Counted from the stretch's first letter, positions 44,960 to 56,644 are shown. The stretch is DNA of 64,000 nt from Rhizomys pruinosus (GCA_009823505.1 VZQC01001040.1:1133516-1197515), one strand, 5' to 3'. The notes: generated from the sequence alone by a model not told the origin. Made by a program: numbers and translations.

Positions 44960-45765
44960 TAAATATAAGGATATTGCTTAGCCTAGGGATGTGTCAACCT
45001 TGGGTGTTTCTCTAAGATCTGTGACCTCTCCAGGTGTGTTCATCTGGCTATGTTTACAATAACACACCTGAGTAAATATCTACAATGCAACATCTACACA
45101 TGAGCCCCACATGACACAGAACAAGAACCCAAGAAGCCATTAATTACTCCTTAACTCTGGTTAAGTAAGTTCCCCCATGTAACATGAGGGTAGGAGCTCA
45201 AAATGGCATGAATGGCCAAATGGTGGATATCAGGAGTCTACAGAGTGTGGTTCCATGGACAGGTCACCAATATTCAGTTTCACCCATGCAGTGCTCAGGG
45301 AACATTGTGGAAGAGTGGCAGAAAGATTGTAAGAGCCAGAGGTTGATATAAGACCAAATGGATAAGAATTTTACAAACTCAGGGGACCCAGTTCATATGA
45401 ACCTACGGCATTGGTATCAGCATGCAGAAAACCTAGCCAAAGCTCAGCTGGACAAAAACCCAGCTGGACAAGAGACCAACTTTGGCTGAGGAAATATTGG
45501 TAGCTGGTTGGGTGAAGAAGACCTGGCCTGCCTTAGAAAAGAGACTCCAGATAAGCTGATTAGCGCTCAGGGGATGAGCTGGCACCTAGGAATGGGCAGA
45601 GAGTGTACTCTGGCACAATAAACCCTAGCACAAATGACAGAATGTGTGAATTCTGCAGGGGCAGCATGGGGGAGCTTGCCTACAGAGAGGCAGGTATAAA
45701 GAAGATTAAGAGTGATTGAAAAATTATATATGAAACACATAAAATTCAATAAAATGTATAATAAA
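44960..45765 (+). mobile_element. L1 3'UTR fragment
   Basis: Aligns along its length with 57240-58025 (GCCTAGGGATGTG, GGAGTCTACAGAGTGTGG, CATATGAACCTACGGCA, AGCTCAGGGGATGAG) and with 7001-7359 at its end. GGGAACATTGTGGAAGAGTG and TGTAAGAGCCAGAGG are familiar from rodent Lx 3'UTRs. Confidence 0.62.
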
Positions 45766-46497
45766 AAAGAAGAAAAAGTTTAGAGTTTATAAATGCCTAA
45801 GCAGTCTTTCTGAATGATATAGAGGTCTCATAAGGCATGAAGGAAGACCAATTGTTAAGCTGACTGGACAGCAGAAGCTCTGTGTGGTCACTCTGTGCCT
45901 TGCTAGCTACTGCCTATGCATACACTCCCCCATCTGCATATCCAGAATGTAAAAGGATGAATGGAATGTAGATACCAAAGAATGTGAAATAATATTTGTA
46001 ATTCACCAGTAAACAGCAGGATCCCCAAGAAGGCGGGATCAAGTTTGGTCCTGGGTAAAACTTGGCAGAACAAAGTGGAAAGACCATTTTGTTCATAATT
46101 GTAGTTTATGTAGGTTGAAGTGAAAGTTTCTGTATAATCAGGGGAGTAGCTACCAGCCTTAATGGAGCAATCACTGGACTGACACATTGTTATCATCTGT
46201 TGTTACATAAAACATAAAGTAGAAAAGTTTCCCCATAATGCTATTAGTGGTCAGACATCAAAAATAGTTATTACTTTCATTATAGCACATAAAATGTGAA
46301 GTCTATTTTTATTGACTATTGTGCATACTGTCTTTGATAGGCACTGTCATAACAACCAAGAAAATATTTCAGCAATTAATTCATAGACTCATAATAAAAT
46401 GATAGTTTGTAATATGTGGTAAACTAATGTCACATGCATGTTGTGACCACAGTAAAAGTAACAAGACTGAAGTCAGGATTAGAAAGTGGCATATAAA
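45766..46497. other. Nothing recognised
   Basis: No clear repeat. The 97-residue minus frame at 45903-46196 has no recognised domain. Confidence 0.35.
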
Positions 46498-46872
46498 AGA
46501 GTTGCTATGGAGCTGGAACAATGGTTCAGCAGGAAAAATACTTGCCATGTATGTTTGAGGACGGGGCATGAGACACTAGGATACATGTACAAGCTGACTG
46601 TGCATATTGGTCAACTGGTAGTTCCAGTACACTGTTGGTGGAAATGATATCTCCTAGCAATCTGGGTAGCTCAAGTACTTGCTCAGAAGGCTCTGAGTTC
46701 AAGTGAGAGACTCACTTGAACAATAGTTCAATGTATGGAATAATAGACACTGGACATCCACCTTAGGCCTCCACATACACAGGCACACACATACCTCACA
46801 TATATGTATGTGTTCCCTCACACATACAAACACAAGTATACAGATGCATGCAAAATAAATGTAAAAGGTAAC
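46498..46872 (+). mobile_element. B4-like SINE relic with hairpin
   Basis: GGAGCTGGAACAATGGTTCA, AATACTTGCCATGTATGTTT and CTCCACATACACAGGCACAC fit a tRNA-derived rodent SINE. An 11-bp perfect inverted repeat with a 3-nt loop lies inside at 46697-46721. Confidence 0.5.
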
Positions 46873-47022
46873 ATGATTCAAGTCTAGATAGAAGACAAAT
46901 GACAGGCTTTTGATTTTACTTTATTCAAGAACAAGATGCTCATAACCTAATGTTAGGGTTTCTCTTCTGGAGGTAATATGTCTCTTACATTTCAGGGAAA
47001 GATCAAACTGAATCGTTCCTTG

Positions 47023-47027
47023 ATGCC
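47023..47027 (+). repeat. TSD of the 47-kb ERV
   Basis: ATGCC here and at 49173-49177 directly flank the TG...CA ends of the element. Confidence 0.8.
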
Positions 47028-47381
47028 TGTATTAGTCACTTTTCTGTTGCTGTGATAAAACACCATGACCAAATGAACTTATAAAAGGAAGAGTTTATTT
47101 GAGCTTACGATTGGCAGTTCCAGGGAATTAGAGTCCATTGTGGTGGGAGGTGTGGCAGCTGGAGCTGGAGCAGCAAGCCGAGGGTCACATCTCGCAATGA
47201 GCAAAGGAAGCAGAGAGAGTGACTGGAGACCACAAGGCTTGTTAAACTCACTAAGCCTGGCCCCAATAACGTACTTCCTCTAGCATGGCCACACCTTCTA
47301 AGACCTCCAAGAACAGTGCCACCAACTGGAGACAAATGTCTGAATACTTAAAGCCTATGGGGGACACTCATTCAAACTACA
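47028..47381 (-). mobile_element. ERV 3' LTR (element on minus strand)
   Basis: About 354 bp, TGTATTAG at one end and TACA at the other. It pairs with 48816-49172 with roughly 20 differences by eye. On the minus strand an AATAAA-type signal lies about 70 bp before the end, followed by GGTCATGGTGTTTTATCACA, a phrase shared by several rodent LTRs. Confidence 0.88.
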
Positions 47382-48423
47382 ATATTCCACTCCCTGGCCC
47401 CCATAGGCTCCTGACCATATAAAATGCAAACTGCATTTAGTCCAACCTTAAAAGTCCCCATAGTCTTTACCAGTTTCAATGCCATTTATAAGTCTACAGT
47501 CCAAAGTCTCTTCTGAGACTCAGGCCAATCTCCTAAACTGTAAGCTCCTGTAAAATCAAAAGACAAATTACATACTCCCAATGTAAAGTGGAACCGAATA
47601 CACATTCCCATTCCAAAAGGGAGGAATAGAGGCATAGTGAGGAAATACTGGACCAAAACAAGACTGAAAAGCAGCAGGGCAAGCACCAAGTCCTGTAGCT
47701 CCACATGCAACTTCTGGGACTTGACTTCCAAAGGCCTTAGATGGCTCAGCTCTTCCAGCTTTGCTTGCAACATAAATCTCTTTCTTAGGCTGGTACTACT
47801 CCCTGTATGCAGCTCTGCTTGGCAAATATCTCACAGGTCTGGCATCTCGAATGTCTTCTTGGGGTCTCTGCTGCCAACCAGACTTCACATTCACAGCTTC
47901 ATGCAATTTTCTATCAGGGCCTTCTTTATGCAGGGACACCCCTGCTGTGCTCTGCCTGACCTTGGCAGCTCCCTGAAACTGTGGAGGAAGAACTGAAGAC
48001 CCCTTCACTCTTGCAAACTTCATGCTTCTAAAGCCAGCACCACGTGAATGAAACTGCCGAGTTTGGCTGCAAGTTTGGGATGGACCCTGGCCTATTTCAA
48101 CCACATTTGCAACTTTTCTCTGCCCTGAACTTTGAGCAGAAAACCCTTTCAGTATTTTCCTTTCAAATTTTGAGGATTATCTGGGTGTGGTCTTGCCCTG
48201 TAGTTACTATTTCTGTTGTTTACTTGTAAATCTCGAGGCCCTTCTTAATCACTTTAATCTCACTTTTTCCACTGTTTACTTGTAAATAGCTAGGCCTCTC
48301 CTTAATCACTTTAACCTCCTTATCCAAAGGAGCCTCTCCTTCACATGCCTTAGCATCACCTTTAATCTTCCTAGTGGGGTTTTCAGATCCAAACTGTACA
48401 TTCTGCATTTCTTTCTGCCCCAT

Positions 48424-48807
48424 CTACTCTTCTTCACTGTAGATCTGTACAATATTCACCATTAATAGCCACACGACCATTTCTACATTAGGCTGTCTTG
48501 AAATATCCTCCACCAAAGACATTAGTCCATTGCTTTTCAACTTAGCATCAGGCAAGCATTTGGGCTGTGGGCAAACTGCTGCCAGACTCTTTATCAAAGT
48601 ATCCCAGTTGCTGCCTAAGTCTTTATTTTCCTTTGGAACTACATTATTTGCAGCAATGCTTTCTTCCAGGCTTCTACTAGAATGGTCCCTTAAGCTCTGC
48701 TTACAGTAGTCAACAGCTTTTCTAGCCCAACATTCCAAAGTCTTCCACATTTCTCCAAACATCCACATGGTCAGGTTCTTCACAGCCAACAGCCTACTCT
48801 CTGGTAC
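48424..48807 (-). pseudogene. Open frame at the 5' end of the ERV interior, no identity
   Basis: About 127 codons starting inside the primer-site region, without an ATG at its start (first methionine 14 codons in). Composition is ordinary and no gag or other motif is recognised. It may be a gag remnant or simply an open stretch in a non-coding interior. Confidence 0.25.
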
Positions 48808-48809
48808 CA
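48793..48809 (-). other. Putative primer-binding site, tRNA-Leu type
   Basis: Six bases inside the 5' LTR edge, the minus strand reads TGGTACCAGAGAGTAGG. The first nine bases match the complement of a tRNA ending CTGGTACCA, as tRNA-Leu(UAA) does; the rest fits with one inserted base. Confidence 0.6.
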
Positions 48810-48815
48810 AATAAC

Positions 48816-49172
48816 TGTATTAGTCACTTTTCTGTTACTGTGATAAAACACCATGACCAAAGGAACTTATAAAAGGGAGAGTTTATTTGAGCTTACAATT
48901 GATGGTTCCAGGGAATTAGAGTCCATTGTGGTGGGAGGCATGGCGGCTGGAGCTGGAGCAGCAAGCCGAGGGTCACATCTCACAATGAGCAAAGGAAGCA
49001 GAGAGAGTGACTGGAGACCACAAGGCTTATTAAACTCACTAAGCCTGCCCCCAATAACGTACTTCCTCTAGCATGGCCACACCTTCTAAGAAATCCAAGA
49101 ACAATATCACCAACTGGAGACAAATGTCTGAATACTTAAAGCCTATGGGGGACACTCATTCACACCACCACA
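48816..49172 (-). mobile_element. ERV 5' LTR (element on minus strand)
   Basis: 357 bp with TG...CA ends, followed by TSD ATGCC. Colinear with the left LTR throughout. On the minus strand, CTTTTATAAG lies close to the polyadenylation region rather than at a usual promoter distance, so the promoter is not evident. Confidence 0.88.
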
Positions 49173-49177
49173 ATGCC

Positions 49178-50172
49178 AGACTGTCTGGTTTGCTGAGACA
49201 GTGAATACCATCATATGAGGCCCTTTGTTTCCACATACTTGTTTCCAAAAATGAAATTACTACATGCTTCTCTTCCAGCTAACCAGCTCGACAGCCAGTG
49301 TAAGAGAAAGCGTTCTGTATGTCAAGAAATAGTCTGCCCAAAGAAAACAGGCAGCACCTGCATGTTGCAAGTCATGTGTTCTCATCTACATAACTTCATG
49401 TTGGACCCACAATTCAAATTTAGCAAAGCATTTTTTAACTTCTGCTTCTATAGCTCAGAACTTTCTTAATGTGCAATTCCCTTTGGAAAATACACACTGA
49501 TTCTATGTGTTTTCAAGTGTGCTTAACATACACTATTCAGAACCTGTTCAGCTTGTCTCTAAAGTGAACTAAAAATAAACACAGAACTGTTATTTTAATT
49601 ACAGAGTAAATGTAACAAATTGACATAATTAAATCCAAGAAAAGTGGTAAGTACTTTGAGATATACAAAATTAATGTAAGACCCTTATTCTTGGTTAAAA
49701 ATGATCTCTTCTAAGAGAAAAATATTATCAAGAAAATTAGAGTCAGAAAATCCAGATTTTCAAATCTCCTTTCTTTAATAAGGAGTGATAACTCTCCTAA
49801 ATCCACATTGAACTCTATAAATGTTCACCCAGGGATATACATATTAAATTCTCATTTTTCTCTATGTGTTTAATATAGAAATTATACAAAATAAATATCT
49901 ACAGAACAAAATCAAGACTGAAAAATTCCATATATCCACATATATTTTTCTTACTATCGATTGAATTTCAAGTAAAATTACTGGAATCTTTGCTCTCTGA
50001 ACAATTGCCTTTGTTGGGTACTGTGTATGTTAATAAAGGCATTAATTACCATGTTTTTCTATGTAAACAGAATTTTTTCTTGGCCTGGACTGGTTCTTTT
50101 CTGGAGTCCAACTTTGTCTTGCTTGGTTTGATTTTATGTGACTAACAGACATTAACACATCTTTGGGCAGGG
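49178..50172. other. Unique sequence
   Basis: About 1 kb of AT-rich DNA between the ERV and the solo LTR. The 84-residue frame at 49215-49469 has no recognised features. Confidence 0.4.
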
Positions 50173-50177
50173 GAAGA

Positions 50178-50640
50178 TGTGATGTTTAATCCTGGGTGTC
50201 AACTTGACTGGACTAAGGAACAAATAAGAGAAAAAGGATCTTCTGATTAGACTACCTCAACCCGGATGGCCCACTCCAAATGTGGGTGTTACTTTCTGCC
50301 TGCAGGCAGTATAAAAGGCCATGGCAGAGGGAGCTGGTCCCTTTTTTCCTGCAGCTTGCCTCTCTCTCACTGGTGAGTTTGTCTTGCTGCTGTGGTCAAC
50401 CCCAGCATGTACTGAGACCACCAGATCTCCTGGAATCCATCGGGCCTTCAGCACCAGATTGGTACTACTGAGACATCAAGCCTTGCGGACTGAGCAGTTC
50501 CCTGGATTCTCAGCCTGTCCAGTGCAGTGCAGCTACTGTTGGACTGCTTGAGCTCTGTCATGTGAGAAAATCAATAAATTATATATAGCTATATATTCCT
50601 CCTGTTGCTTCTGTTTCTTTAGAGAACCCTGACTGATACA
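50178..50640 (+). mobile_element. Solo ERVL-type LTR with TSD, TATA box and AATAAA
   Basis: 463 bp, TGTGATGTTT...CTGATACA. Exact 5-bp TSD GAAGA at 50173-50177 and 50641-50645. TATAAAAGG lies at 50310 and AATAAATT near 50572, giving a readable U3-R-U5 order. No interior or second LTR adjoins it, so it is a solo LTR left by LTR-LTR recombination. The overlapping 63- to 76-residue frames are not genes. Confidence 0.88.
50310..50318 (+). promoter_or_regulatory. TATA box of the solo LTR
   Basis: TATAAAAGG preceded by CAGGCAG, about 132 bp into the LTR. Start of transcription would be expected near 50340. Confidence 0.6.
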
Positions 50641-50645
50641 GAAGA

Positions 50646-51916
50646 TGACTCAATTTTTGATTTGCTAACCATCTAAGTATGAAGACTGACAATTACCCCA
50701 CATGCACCTATAAAAGCCAGGTATGATTCTGAGTTTCTACAACCTCAGTGCTGTGAAGGAGACAGGATAATCCCTCTGGTTTGCTGGCTCGGTAGTCTAG
50801 AGAATTCAGTGAATCACAGGTTAACTCAGGGACTCTTGCAAAAAATAAAATTTCAAGTGGTTGACAAAAATATGGACATTGACCTCTGGGTTCCAGACCT
50901 ACCTGAATGCATGTGCACATGGACACAAACATAGGCACACATATACACACATGCATTCTCACATGTACGAACATGCAGACATATGCATGAATACTCTTTG
51001 TGAATTCAACATTTTGCTTTGCAGTTGCCCAAAATCTCTTTAAATCTAAGTCCAAGGGTACAAACCAGGTGCTTTCAGACCATTCATCTTCAAAGGATGT
51101 ATTTCTCACTGTTGTGAAAGTCTGCACTTCATGATTAATGTAAGAAATATGTCATGAAGAGCACCTACAAATTATCTATTATGAGAAAGTTTCAGTACTC
51201 TAACTAAATGTTGATCGTGAAATTTATCTTGCACAAGTACCACAAAGAAAGAGCTTAGAGATAAAGGATATGGGGTCCAGGGAAGGAGTGAGGATAACAG
51301 CAAACATGTAAATAATGAGGAGAAATGTGTGTGAAAATGACTGACTGGAAAGCTCATTTCTAAATGAGAACAATGAGAGCTAAGCACAGATAAATGACAA
51401 GCAGGATGAGTCTCATTGCAGATTTTTTTATGCATCATTTAATGTGAAGAATAAGAGATGCGTCGGAACTCCAAAGACAGACTTGACACCATCCAAAAAG
51501 ATGGATGAGAAAAAGGCCCTAGGGACAATTCCTGCTCCTCTGGCAAGGCCTGATTTTGTGGCCATTGTATTTCATGTAGTACAGATAATTCAGAGAATAA
51601 AATATAATTAAAAATATGCTTCACAGAACATTCTTGGTCTTTCATATTAATAGTGATATTTCCTACATTTTGTTCATTATTCAATCAGGAAACCTGCCCA
51701 GTTAGTAATATCTCCAGCTTAAAAAAGAATCATATGAAATGAAAATTGTACCTGCTATGTGCCTCGGTGTTCCTTCAGTTGCAGAGATGCTTCTTCACAT
51801 GTGAGATACACACTCGACTTGCAGGTTGGCCTAGGGGTCCTAGGCTCAGTAGTACCAGGAACAATCTAGAATCTGGTGAAGGCTCATCCTTTTCACTGAT
51901 TAAAAAAAAAATGTAG
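50646..51916. other. Unique sequence with a CA-rich patch near 50920-50990
   Basis: No nameable repeat. The 139-residue minus frame at 50708-51127 is the longest in this part but runs through the CA-rich patch (histidine/valine/cysteine alternation) and has no domain. Confidence 0.35.
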
Positions 51917-52072
51917 GCCGAGTGTGGTGTTGCACACCTTTAATCCTACCTAGCACTTGGGAGGCAGAGGCAGGCAGATATTTGTGAGTTCAAGGCCAGC
52001 CTGGTCTACAGAGTGTGCTCCAGGACAGCTGGGGCTACAGGGAGACCCTGTCTCGAAAAGACCAAAAAAAAA
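51917..52072 (+). mobile_element. B1 SINE
   Basis: GGCCGAGTGTGGTGTTGCAC to GGGGCTACAGGGAGACCCTG with A-tail. A 4-base CTAC insertion interrupts TTTAATCCTAGCACTTGGG. Confidence 0.9.
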
Positions 52073-52104
52073 AATAAAACCTGTAAATTCTCTCAAAAAA
52101 TATT

Positions 52105-53000
52105 TATTTTTATTTTTTGAGCTTTTTCGACATTTTTATTGTTATTAAACTTTTTCCATACATCATACATCATTTCTCAATCCAATTTAGAGTCATTTCC
52201 CTTGCCATTCCCCCACCTCACCTGAGTTCGTGCACTCTGCCATACATGTCTTGCATCATTTTCTGAGTCTTTCCAGAAGGGTTTTTTTTTTTCCTAAAAG
52301 ATGTCCTATTTTTCTTAAGGAAGTGTTTGAAGGTTCCTCCTTGGAAAGCACAAACAACCATCAATCTTGCCATTGTTCTCCACACTGGGGTCTTTCCTTC
52401 CCATGGTCACCCAAATGAAGTTCATTAAGCATGCATCTTGTCTTGATCTTCCTGGATTGTTCTCCATGATACAGTCTGGGTAGTCCAACAATGGCAGTCT
52501 ATACGCTGAAGAGGCTGAAGTCCATGAGCTGGATATCTCAGTAGTCCCCATGTGGCATTGAAGTTTTAGAGGATTCTTGGAGTGACATGAGTCTTCAGTC
52601 CATATTGGAGGGTTAAAAAGCTGTGTATCATGTCTTTGAACAATGGCAAAAACACTGGCAGCCACAGAGTAGATGCACTTGCCAGTAAGCATTGAAGACA
52701 GGCAAAATAATAGTGCTCTCTCTTTTTTCTTTTTGTCTTTTTACTAAGATATCAAGTTTTATATCTGAAGTACTATTTATCATGCCTTACTGATTATTTA
52801 TTTCTGGTTTTACTTTCCTTTTGGATGCTTACGTGCATACAGTTAGCCCAGATTAATCAAGGTTTTTGTTTTCTTAAGGTCAGTTGATGATCTGGTCCTC
52901 AGGGGTCACTTGGGTTTTTTTTTTTTTTTTAAGGGAGGGGAACCCCTGGCTCCTTTCGGCTTTTCATTTACCAGTTCCATCCACTCATGGAAAAAAATTT
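52105..53000 (-). mobile_element. Chimeric unit X, copy 2
   Basis: On the minus strand, from 3' to 5': an L1-type tail at 52125-52265 (C-rich on plus, ending near ATTTTTATTG); the X block at 52290-52450 (AGGACATCTTTTA-type, CACAAGGGCAG equivalents); an LTR-derived block at 52480-52690 (GACTACTGAGATATCCAGC, GCAGCCACAGAGTAGATGC on plus); then 52700-52850 matching 58200-58320 (AGCATCCAAAAGGAAAGTAA, CAGATATAAAACTTGAT). The same order as copy 3, so this is a repeat family and not a chance association. No useful open frame. Confidence 0.65.
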
Positions 53001-53539
53001 GTAATACAAATTGTAGAATATGCAAATAAAGGAGAGATTATTGGTCAAGAAGCATAAATACAGAAGCACATAGTGGAAACTAGTCCTTTTATTCAATGAA
53101 AAGCACACATGTTGTAAATGCATGGAGACAGTTCATGAACTCCCAAAAGGAACATAAGAAGATCATTCATAAGAATGACAAAGGACTTGTATCTGTGTCA
53201 GACACCAAAAGCAAGGCTGGGCTGCAGCCATTGTAAATAAAGAAAATATGCTGCCTCTGTTAAGTTCACAATTCAAATAAACATATTTTGCTTTCATGTT
53301 TTAGTACATCCCAATTATTGTCAGTCATTTCTAAAGAATGATAATTTTAAGCCAATCTAATTTTAGCAAAAGGAAAATAAAATCTCCCTTTACGAATCCA
53401 AAAGTAATCAAGTGAAAGGAACCTACACATTACATCAGTTTAATAAAGACACATGCTGGGCTTCAGGCTGTGTTGCCAAGGTTCTATCAACCAGGTATAT
53501 GAGGCTCCAAACTTGAGGTCTGGGGAATTTAGACAGGGG
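53001..53539. other. Nothing recognised
   Basis: AT-rich with no nameable repeat. Confidence 0.4.
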
Positions 53540-53595
53540 CGAGGAACTTGGCTGTCATGCATGGCTCCTTGAGTTCAGTCTCTAGCACTGTTTAA
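53540..53595 (+). mobile_element. Possible ID-like SINE fragment
   Basis: GAACTTGGCTGTCATGCATG followed by TTGAGTTCAGTCTCTAGCAC resembles an ID element with its B box. Very short. Confidence 0.35.
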
Positions 53596-53734
53596 GCAAA
53601 GGACAGCTGTTCACAATGGCTAACAATTCAGGGAAAATATTATTAAAATGAGTAGATTTGTGCTATGAGTGTCTGATGGAATAAGAAATTGTAGGTCACA
53701 TACCCCATTGTGTCAGAGAAGCATAAACAGTCTT

Positions 53735-53945
53735 AAAGAAAAGTCATTCACTGCTCTTGCAGAGGACCCAGGTTTGATTCCCAGCACCTACATGGCAGCT
53801 AACAAAACCACCCTTAGCTCCAATCAAATTCAAGGAAATAGAACACCCTTTTTGATGTCCATGGACACTGCATGACATGGCTGCACCTACGTACATGCAG
53901 GCAATACACTCATACACATAAAATTAAAAATAATAAATGTTAAAA
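53735..53945 (+). mobile_element. B2 SINE, 5'-truncated
   Basis: CACTGCTCTTGCAGAGGACC, GGTTTGATTCCCAGCACC, GCATGACATGGCTGCACC, then an A-rich tail. Head missing. Confidence 0.8.
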
Positions 53946-54517
53946 ACAAAACAACAAAAAAAGTCATACAACTTCTGTGATTCTCCATTACCTATAGCAA
54001 ACATGGCATATTTATCTTTTATAAAATTTTAATGTAGTCTATAGATTTATATGCCAAGTATTTAAAGTCATTATAGTTCTCATAGTCTAGCTGTAATTTA
54101 CTGTGATGATATAACATGTCCCCATGGACCTGCACATCTGTGGAGAGCTGGGAATTTTAGGAACTCAGCAGCATCTCTCTTTCAGCAATTCCACATTGAT
54201 ATTTTTTTGCCTTTGAAGATCATAAGTCAATCTGTGCACTTTGTATTTCACACAATATTTAAATGTGAAATGAAATGTGTTTTCAATTTGTCAATAAATT
54301 AGGTCTGGTTTCATAACTTTTCTTTACCACTCATACGTAGAGTTCACACTCAGGCTGGTTTAGTATGGACAACTAGTACTTTTTTGGATAAGGAAAATGG
54401 CACAATTCAAAGGAAAGAATAAAATTAAAAATTTTATTTTATAATATAAATAGCAAAAATTTCCCTTAAAATTTGAAAGTGAATGGAAAGCAGAGCTACA
54501 CATAATTCAATAGATAG
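53946..54517. other. Nothing recognised
   Basis: AT-rich sequence. Confidence 0.4.
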
Positions 54518-54533
54518 AGGGATAGATAGATAG

Positions 54534-54577
<44 letters not shown>

Positions 54578-54582
54578 CAGAA
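54518..54582 (+). repeat. (GATA)n microsatellite
   Basis: About 11 regular GATA units after a short degenerate start; adjoins a reversed B1. Confidence 0.95.
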
Positions 54583-54715
54583 TTTTCCTGTAACCCCAGA
54601 TTAAATAGAAATTCCTATGTAGACCAGGCTGGACTTGATGTCACAGAAATCCACCTTCTTCTACATCCTGAGTGTTGAAATTAAAGGTATGTTCAACCAT
54701 ACCTGGCTCAATTAA
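54583..54715 (-). mobile_element. B1 SINE, diverged
   Basis: TGTAGACCAGGCTGGACTTG, TCCTGAGTGTTGAAATTAAA, CAACCATACCTGGC. Confidence 0.75.
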
Positions 54716-54956
54716 TTCTGTTGACATAGCAAAAAACAAACTTACATATAATATTAAATAAGATTAATTCATTAACTCACTATATTTTTAGGATAACACA
54801 ATAAAGCTATCATATATTACTAATTCTGAAATGTTACTAGTTCTGAAATAAGTTGAATTTGCATCTTAATATTAGTATGTTTTCAAAACATTTGATTTTT
54901 CCATCACAAAGGTATTTAGAATAAAAGGAAAATAGTTGACAATAAAAAGTCACAGT

Positions 54957-55108
54957 AAACTGGGCATGATGGTGCAAGTCTTTAATCCAGACCTCAGGAG
55001 GCAGAGGCAAGTGGATCACTGTGTGTTCAAGGCCAGCCTGGTCTACATTGTGAGTTCCAGGACAGTTGAGGGTACAGGGAGACCATGTCTCAAAAAGACC
55101 AAAAAAAG
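54957..55108 (+). mobile_element. B1 SINE
   Basis: ACTGGGCATGATGGTGCAAG to TACAGGGAGACCATGTCTCA with A-tail. Immediately followed by a B2. Confidence 0.87.
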
Positions 55109-55114
55109 TGATAG

Positions 55115-55298
55115 TAATGGCTAGAGAGAGGGCTCAAGAGTTGAGCCCCAGGTTCAATTCCTAGCACCCTTATTGTGGCTAAAAGTATTCATAACTCTAG
55201 TTCCAGAGGAGCAGATGCCTTCTTCTGTGCTCCACGGGCACGGCATGACATAGGTGCACTACACACATGCAGGTAGGACATTCATACAAATAAGGAAA

Positions 55299-55333
<35 letters not shown>

Positions 55334-55335
55334 AT
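55115..55335 (+). mobile_element. B2 SINE with (AAAT)n tail
   Basis: Head GGCTAGAGAGAGGGCTC is shortened by a deletion in the anticodon-arm region; CAGGTTCAATTCCTAGCACC keeps the B box. The tail is a run of about 10 AAAT units. Confidence 0.83.
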
Positions 55336-55702
55336 AGTTTTTAAAAGTGTCAGTAGCAGCCTCATGTACACTTTCAAAGGAAATTATTCCTGTTTATTAA
55401 CTCAGTTTAATCTTCTTGGTCATCCAGTACTTACCAATTGTGATCTTGAGTTCTAGAGATTAAAAATAAACAGGTGATACGTGTGGCAGGGTCTGAGGCA
55501 TCCAGAAGGGTTCCATGAGAAGTGCAGAATGAGGTGTGCCCAATAAGCATGTGTGGGAGCAAGACAAGAAAGCAAATCTTGTTCTAAAAAGCTGAAAATT
55601 TTAAAAAAGGTATGAATGACTGTAGGGTAAGGCAGAGGGCCACAAAAGGAATGGTTAAAAATGACAGAGGTCAGAATATGGTCAATTAATACACAGATTG
55701 AT
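55336..55702. other. Nothing recognised
   Basis: No nameable repeat. Confidence 0.4.
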
Positions 55703-56035
55703 GATTTGTGTGTGTACATGTGTGAATGTGTGTATGTATATCTGTATGTTCATATGAATGATATGAATGTGTATATACGCATGCATGTGTATATATGTGT
55801 GTGCATGTGTGCTTGTGCATAGATGCATGTATATATGTATGTGTTTTGCATGTATGTGTATATTTGTATTTGTGCATGTATTTGTATGTGCATATTGTGT
55901 ATGTGTGATTTGTGTGTGCTTGTGTATACTTTGGCATCTATGTATAAGTATGTGTGTTTTGTGCATATTTGTGTTTGTGTTTGTATGTATGTGTATATGT
56001 GTGTATGTATATATGTGTATGTATGTGTGTATAAT
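55703..56035 (+). repeat. TG/TATG-rich simple repeat
   Basis: About 330 bp of alternating purine-pyrimidine TG, TATG and CATG units. Frames of 70-100 residues on both strands are artefacts (Cys/Met/Tyr/Val one way, His/Thr/Ile the other). Such alternation can favour Z-DNA. Confidence 0.92.
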
Positions 56036-56084
56036 TAAAAATTATTCTTCATCTAAGAAAGGTTTGTGAAAGATACAACTCTTT

Positions 56085-56455
56085 TTTCATATGCATGTGT
56101 ATGTGTGTTGTGCATGCCCGTGCTCATGATCATGTATGTGTAAGTGCACACATATGTGTGGATGTGGAGTCACGTGTCTCCCTATGGGGGTGGAGGTCAG
56201 GGGCAGTTGTCAGGTGTTGGTTGTTCTCCACATTATCTCCTGTGGCAGAGTCTATTGCTAAATCCAGAGTTCACTGCTCTGTTATTCCATGCCACCAGCT
56301 TGGCCCCAGGTTCCCCTGACTCCTCCCAAGTGCTGGAATTACAAGTTGGTCACCAGTTATTTCCCACAGTTACATGAGTGTTCATCATCTTAACTCTGAT
56401 CTCAAGCTTAAACCAAAGAATCTTTACCCAGCAAGCCACATCTTTAGCCAGTAAA
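56085..56455 (-). mobile_element. B4/RSINE-like SINE
   Basis: TGTGGATGTGGAGTCACGTG, CAAGTGCTGGAATTACAAG and CTTTACCCAGCAAGCCACAT fit the reversed fused SINE. Confidence 0.5.
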
Positions 56456-56644
56456 ACATTTCTTGATACAAATGGATTGGAGACACAAAATCTCAAAGTT
56501 TATATTGTAAAACAAAAATATTGATAAAAGAAATTTGCAGGCAGCATAAAATATCAGAAATAGCCCAAGTAAACAATTTATTACTATATCTTAATAAAGC
56601 AGCAAAACAAGGAAAGGCCAAATCTAGAATGAGAAGAAAATAAA

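Larger units (their letters stand above)
47382..48815 (-). mobile_element. ERV interior, non-autonomous, about 1.4 kb
   Basis: Too short for gag-pol-env. The stretch beside the 3' LTR (47382-47405) reads purine-rich GGGGGCCAGGGAGTGGAAT on the minus strand and fits a polypurine tract. A 128-codon minus frame is open from next to the primer site (48807 to 48424), without a domain I recognise. No protease, RT or integrase motifs are visible, so it must have been mobilised in trans. The layout resembles repeats long known from mouse, but I do not assign a family name. Confidence 0.75.

Noticed and set aside
50708..51127. 139-residue minus frame as a gene
   Set aside because: Its centre reads a CA-rich simple sequence and no domain is recognisable.
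55682..56069. Cys/Val/Met- and His/Thr-rich frames on both strands
   Set aside because: Product of a TG/CATG simple repeat; no domain or signal peptide logic.
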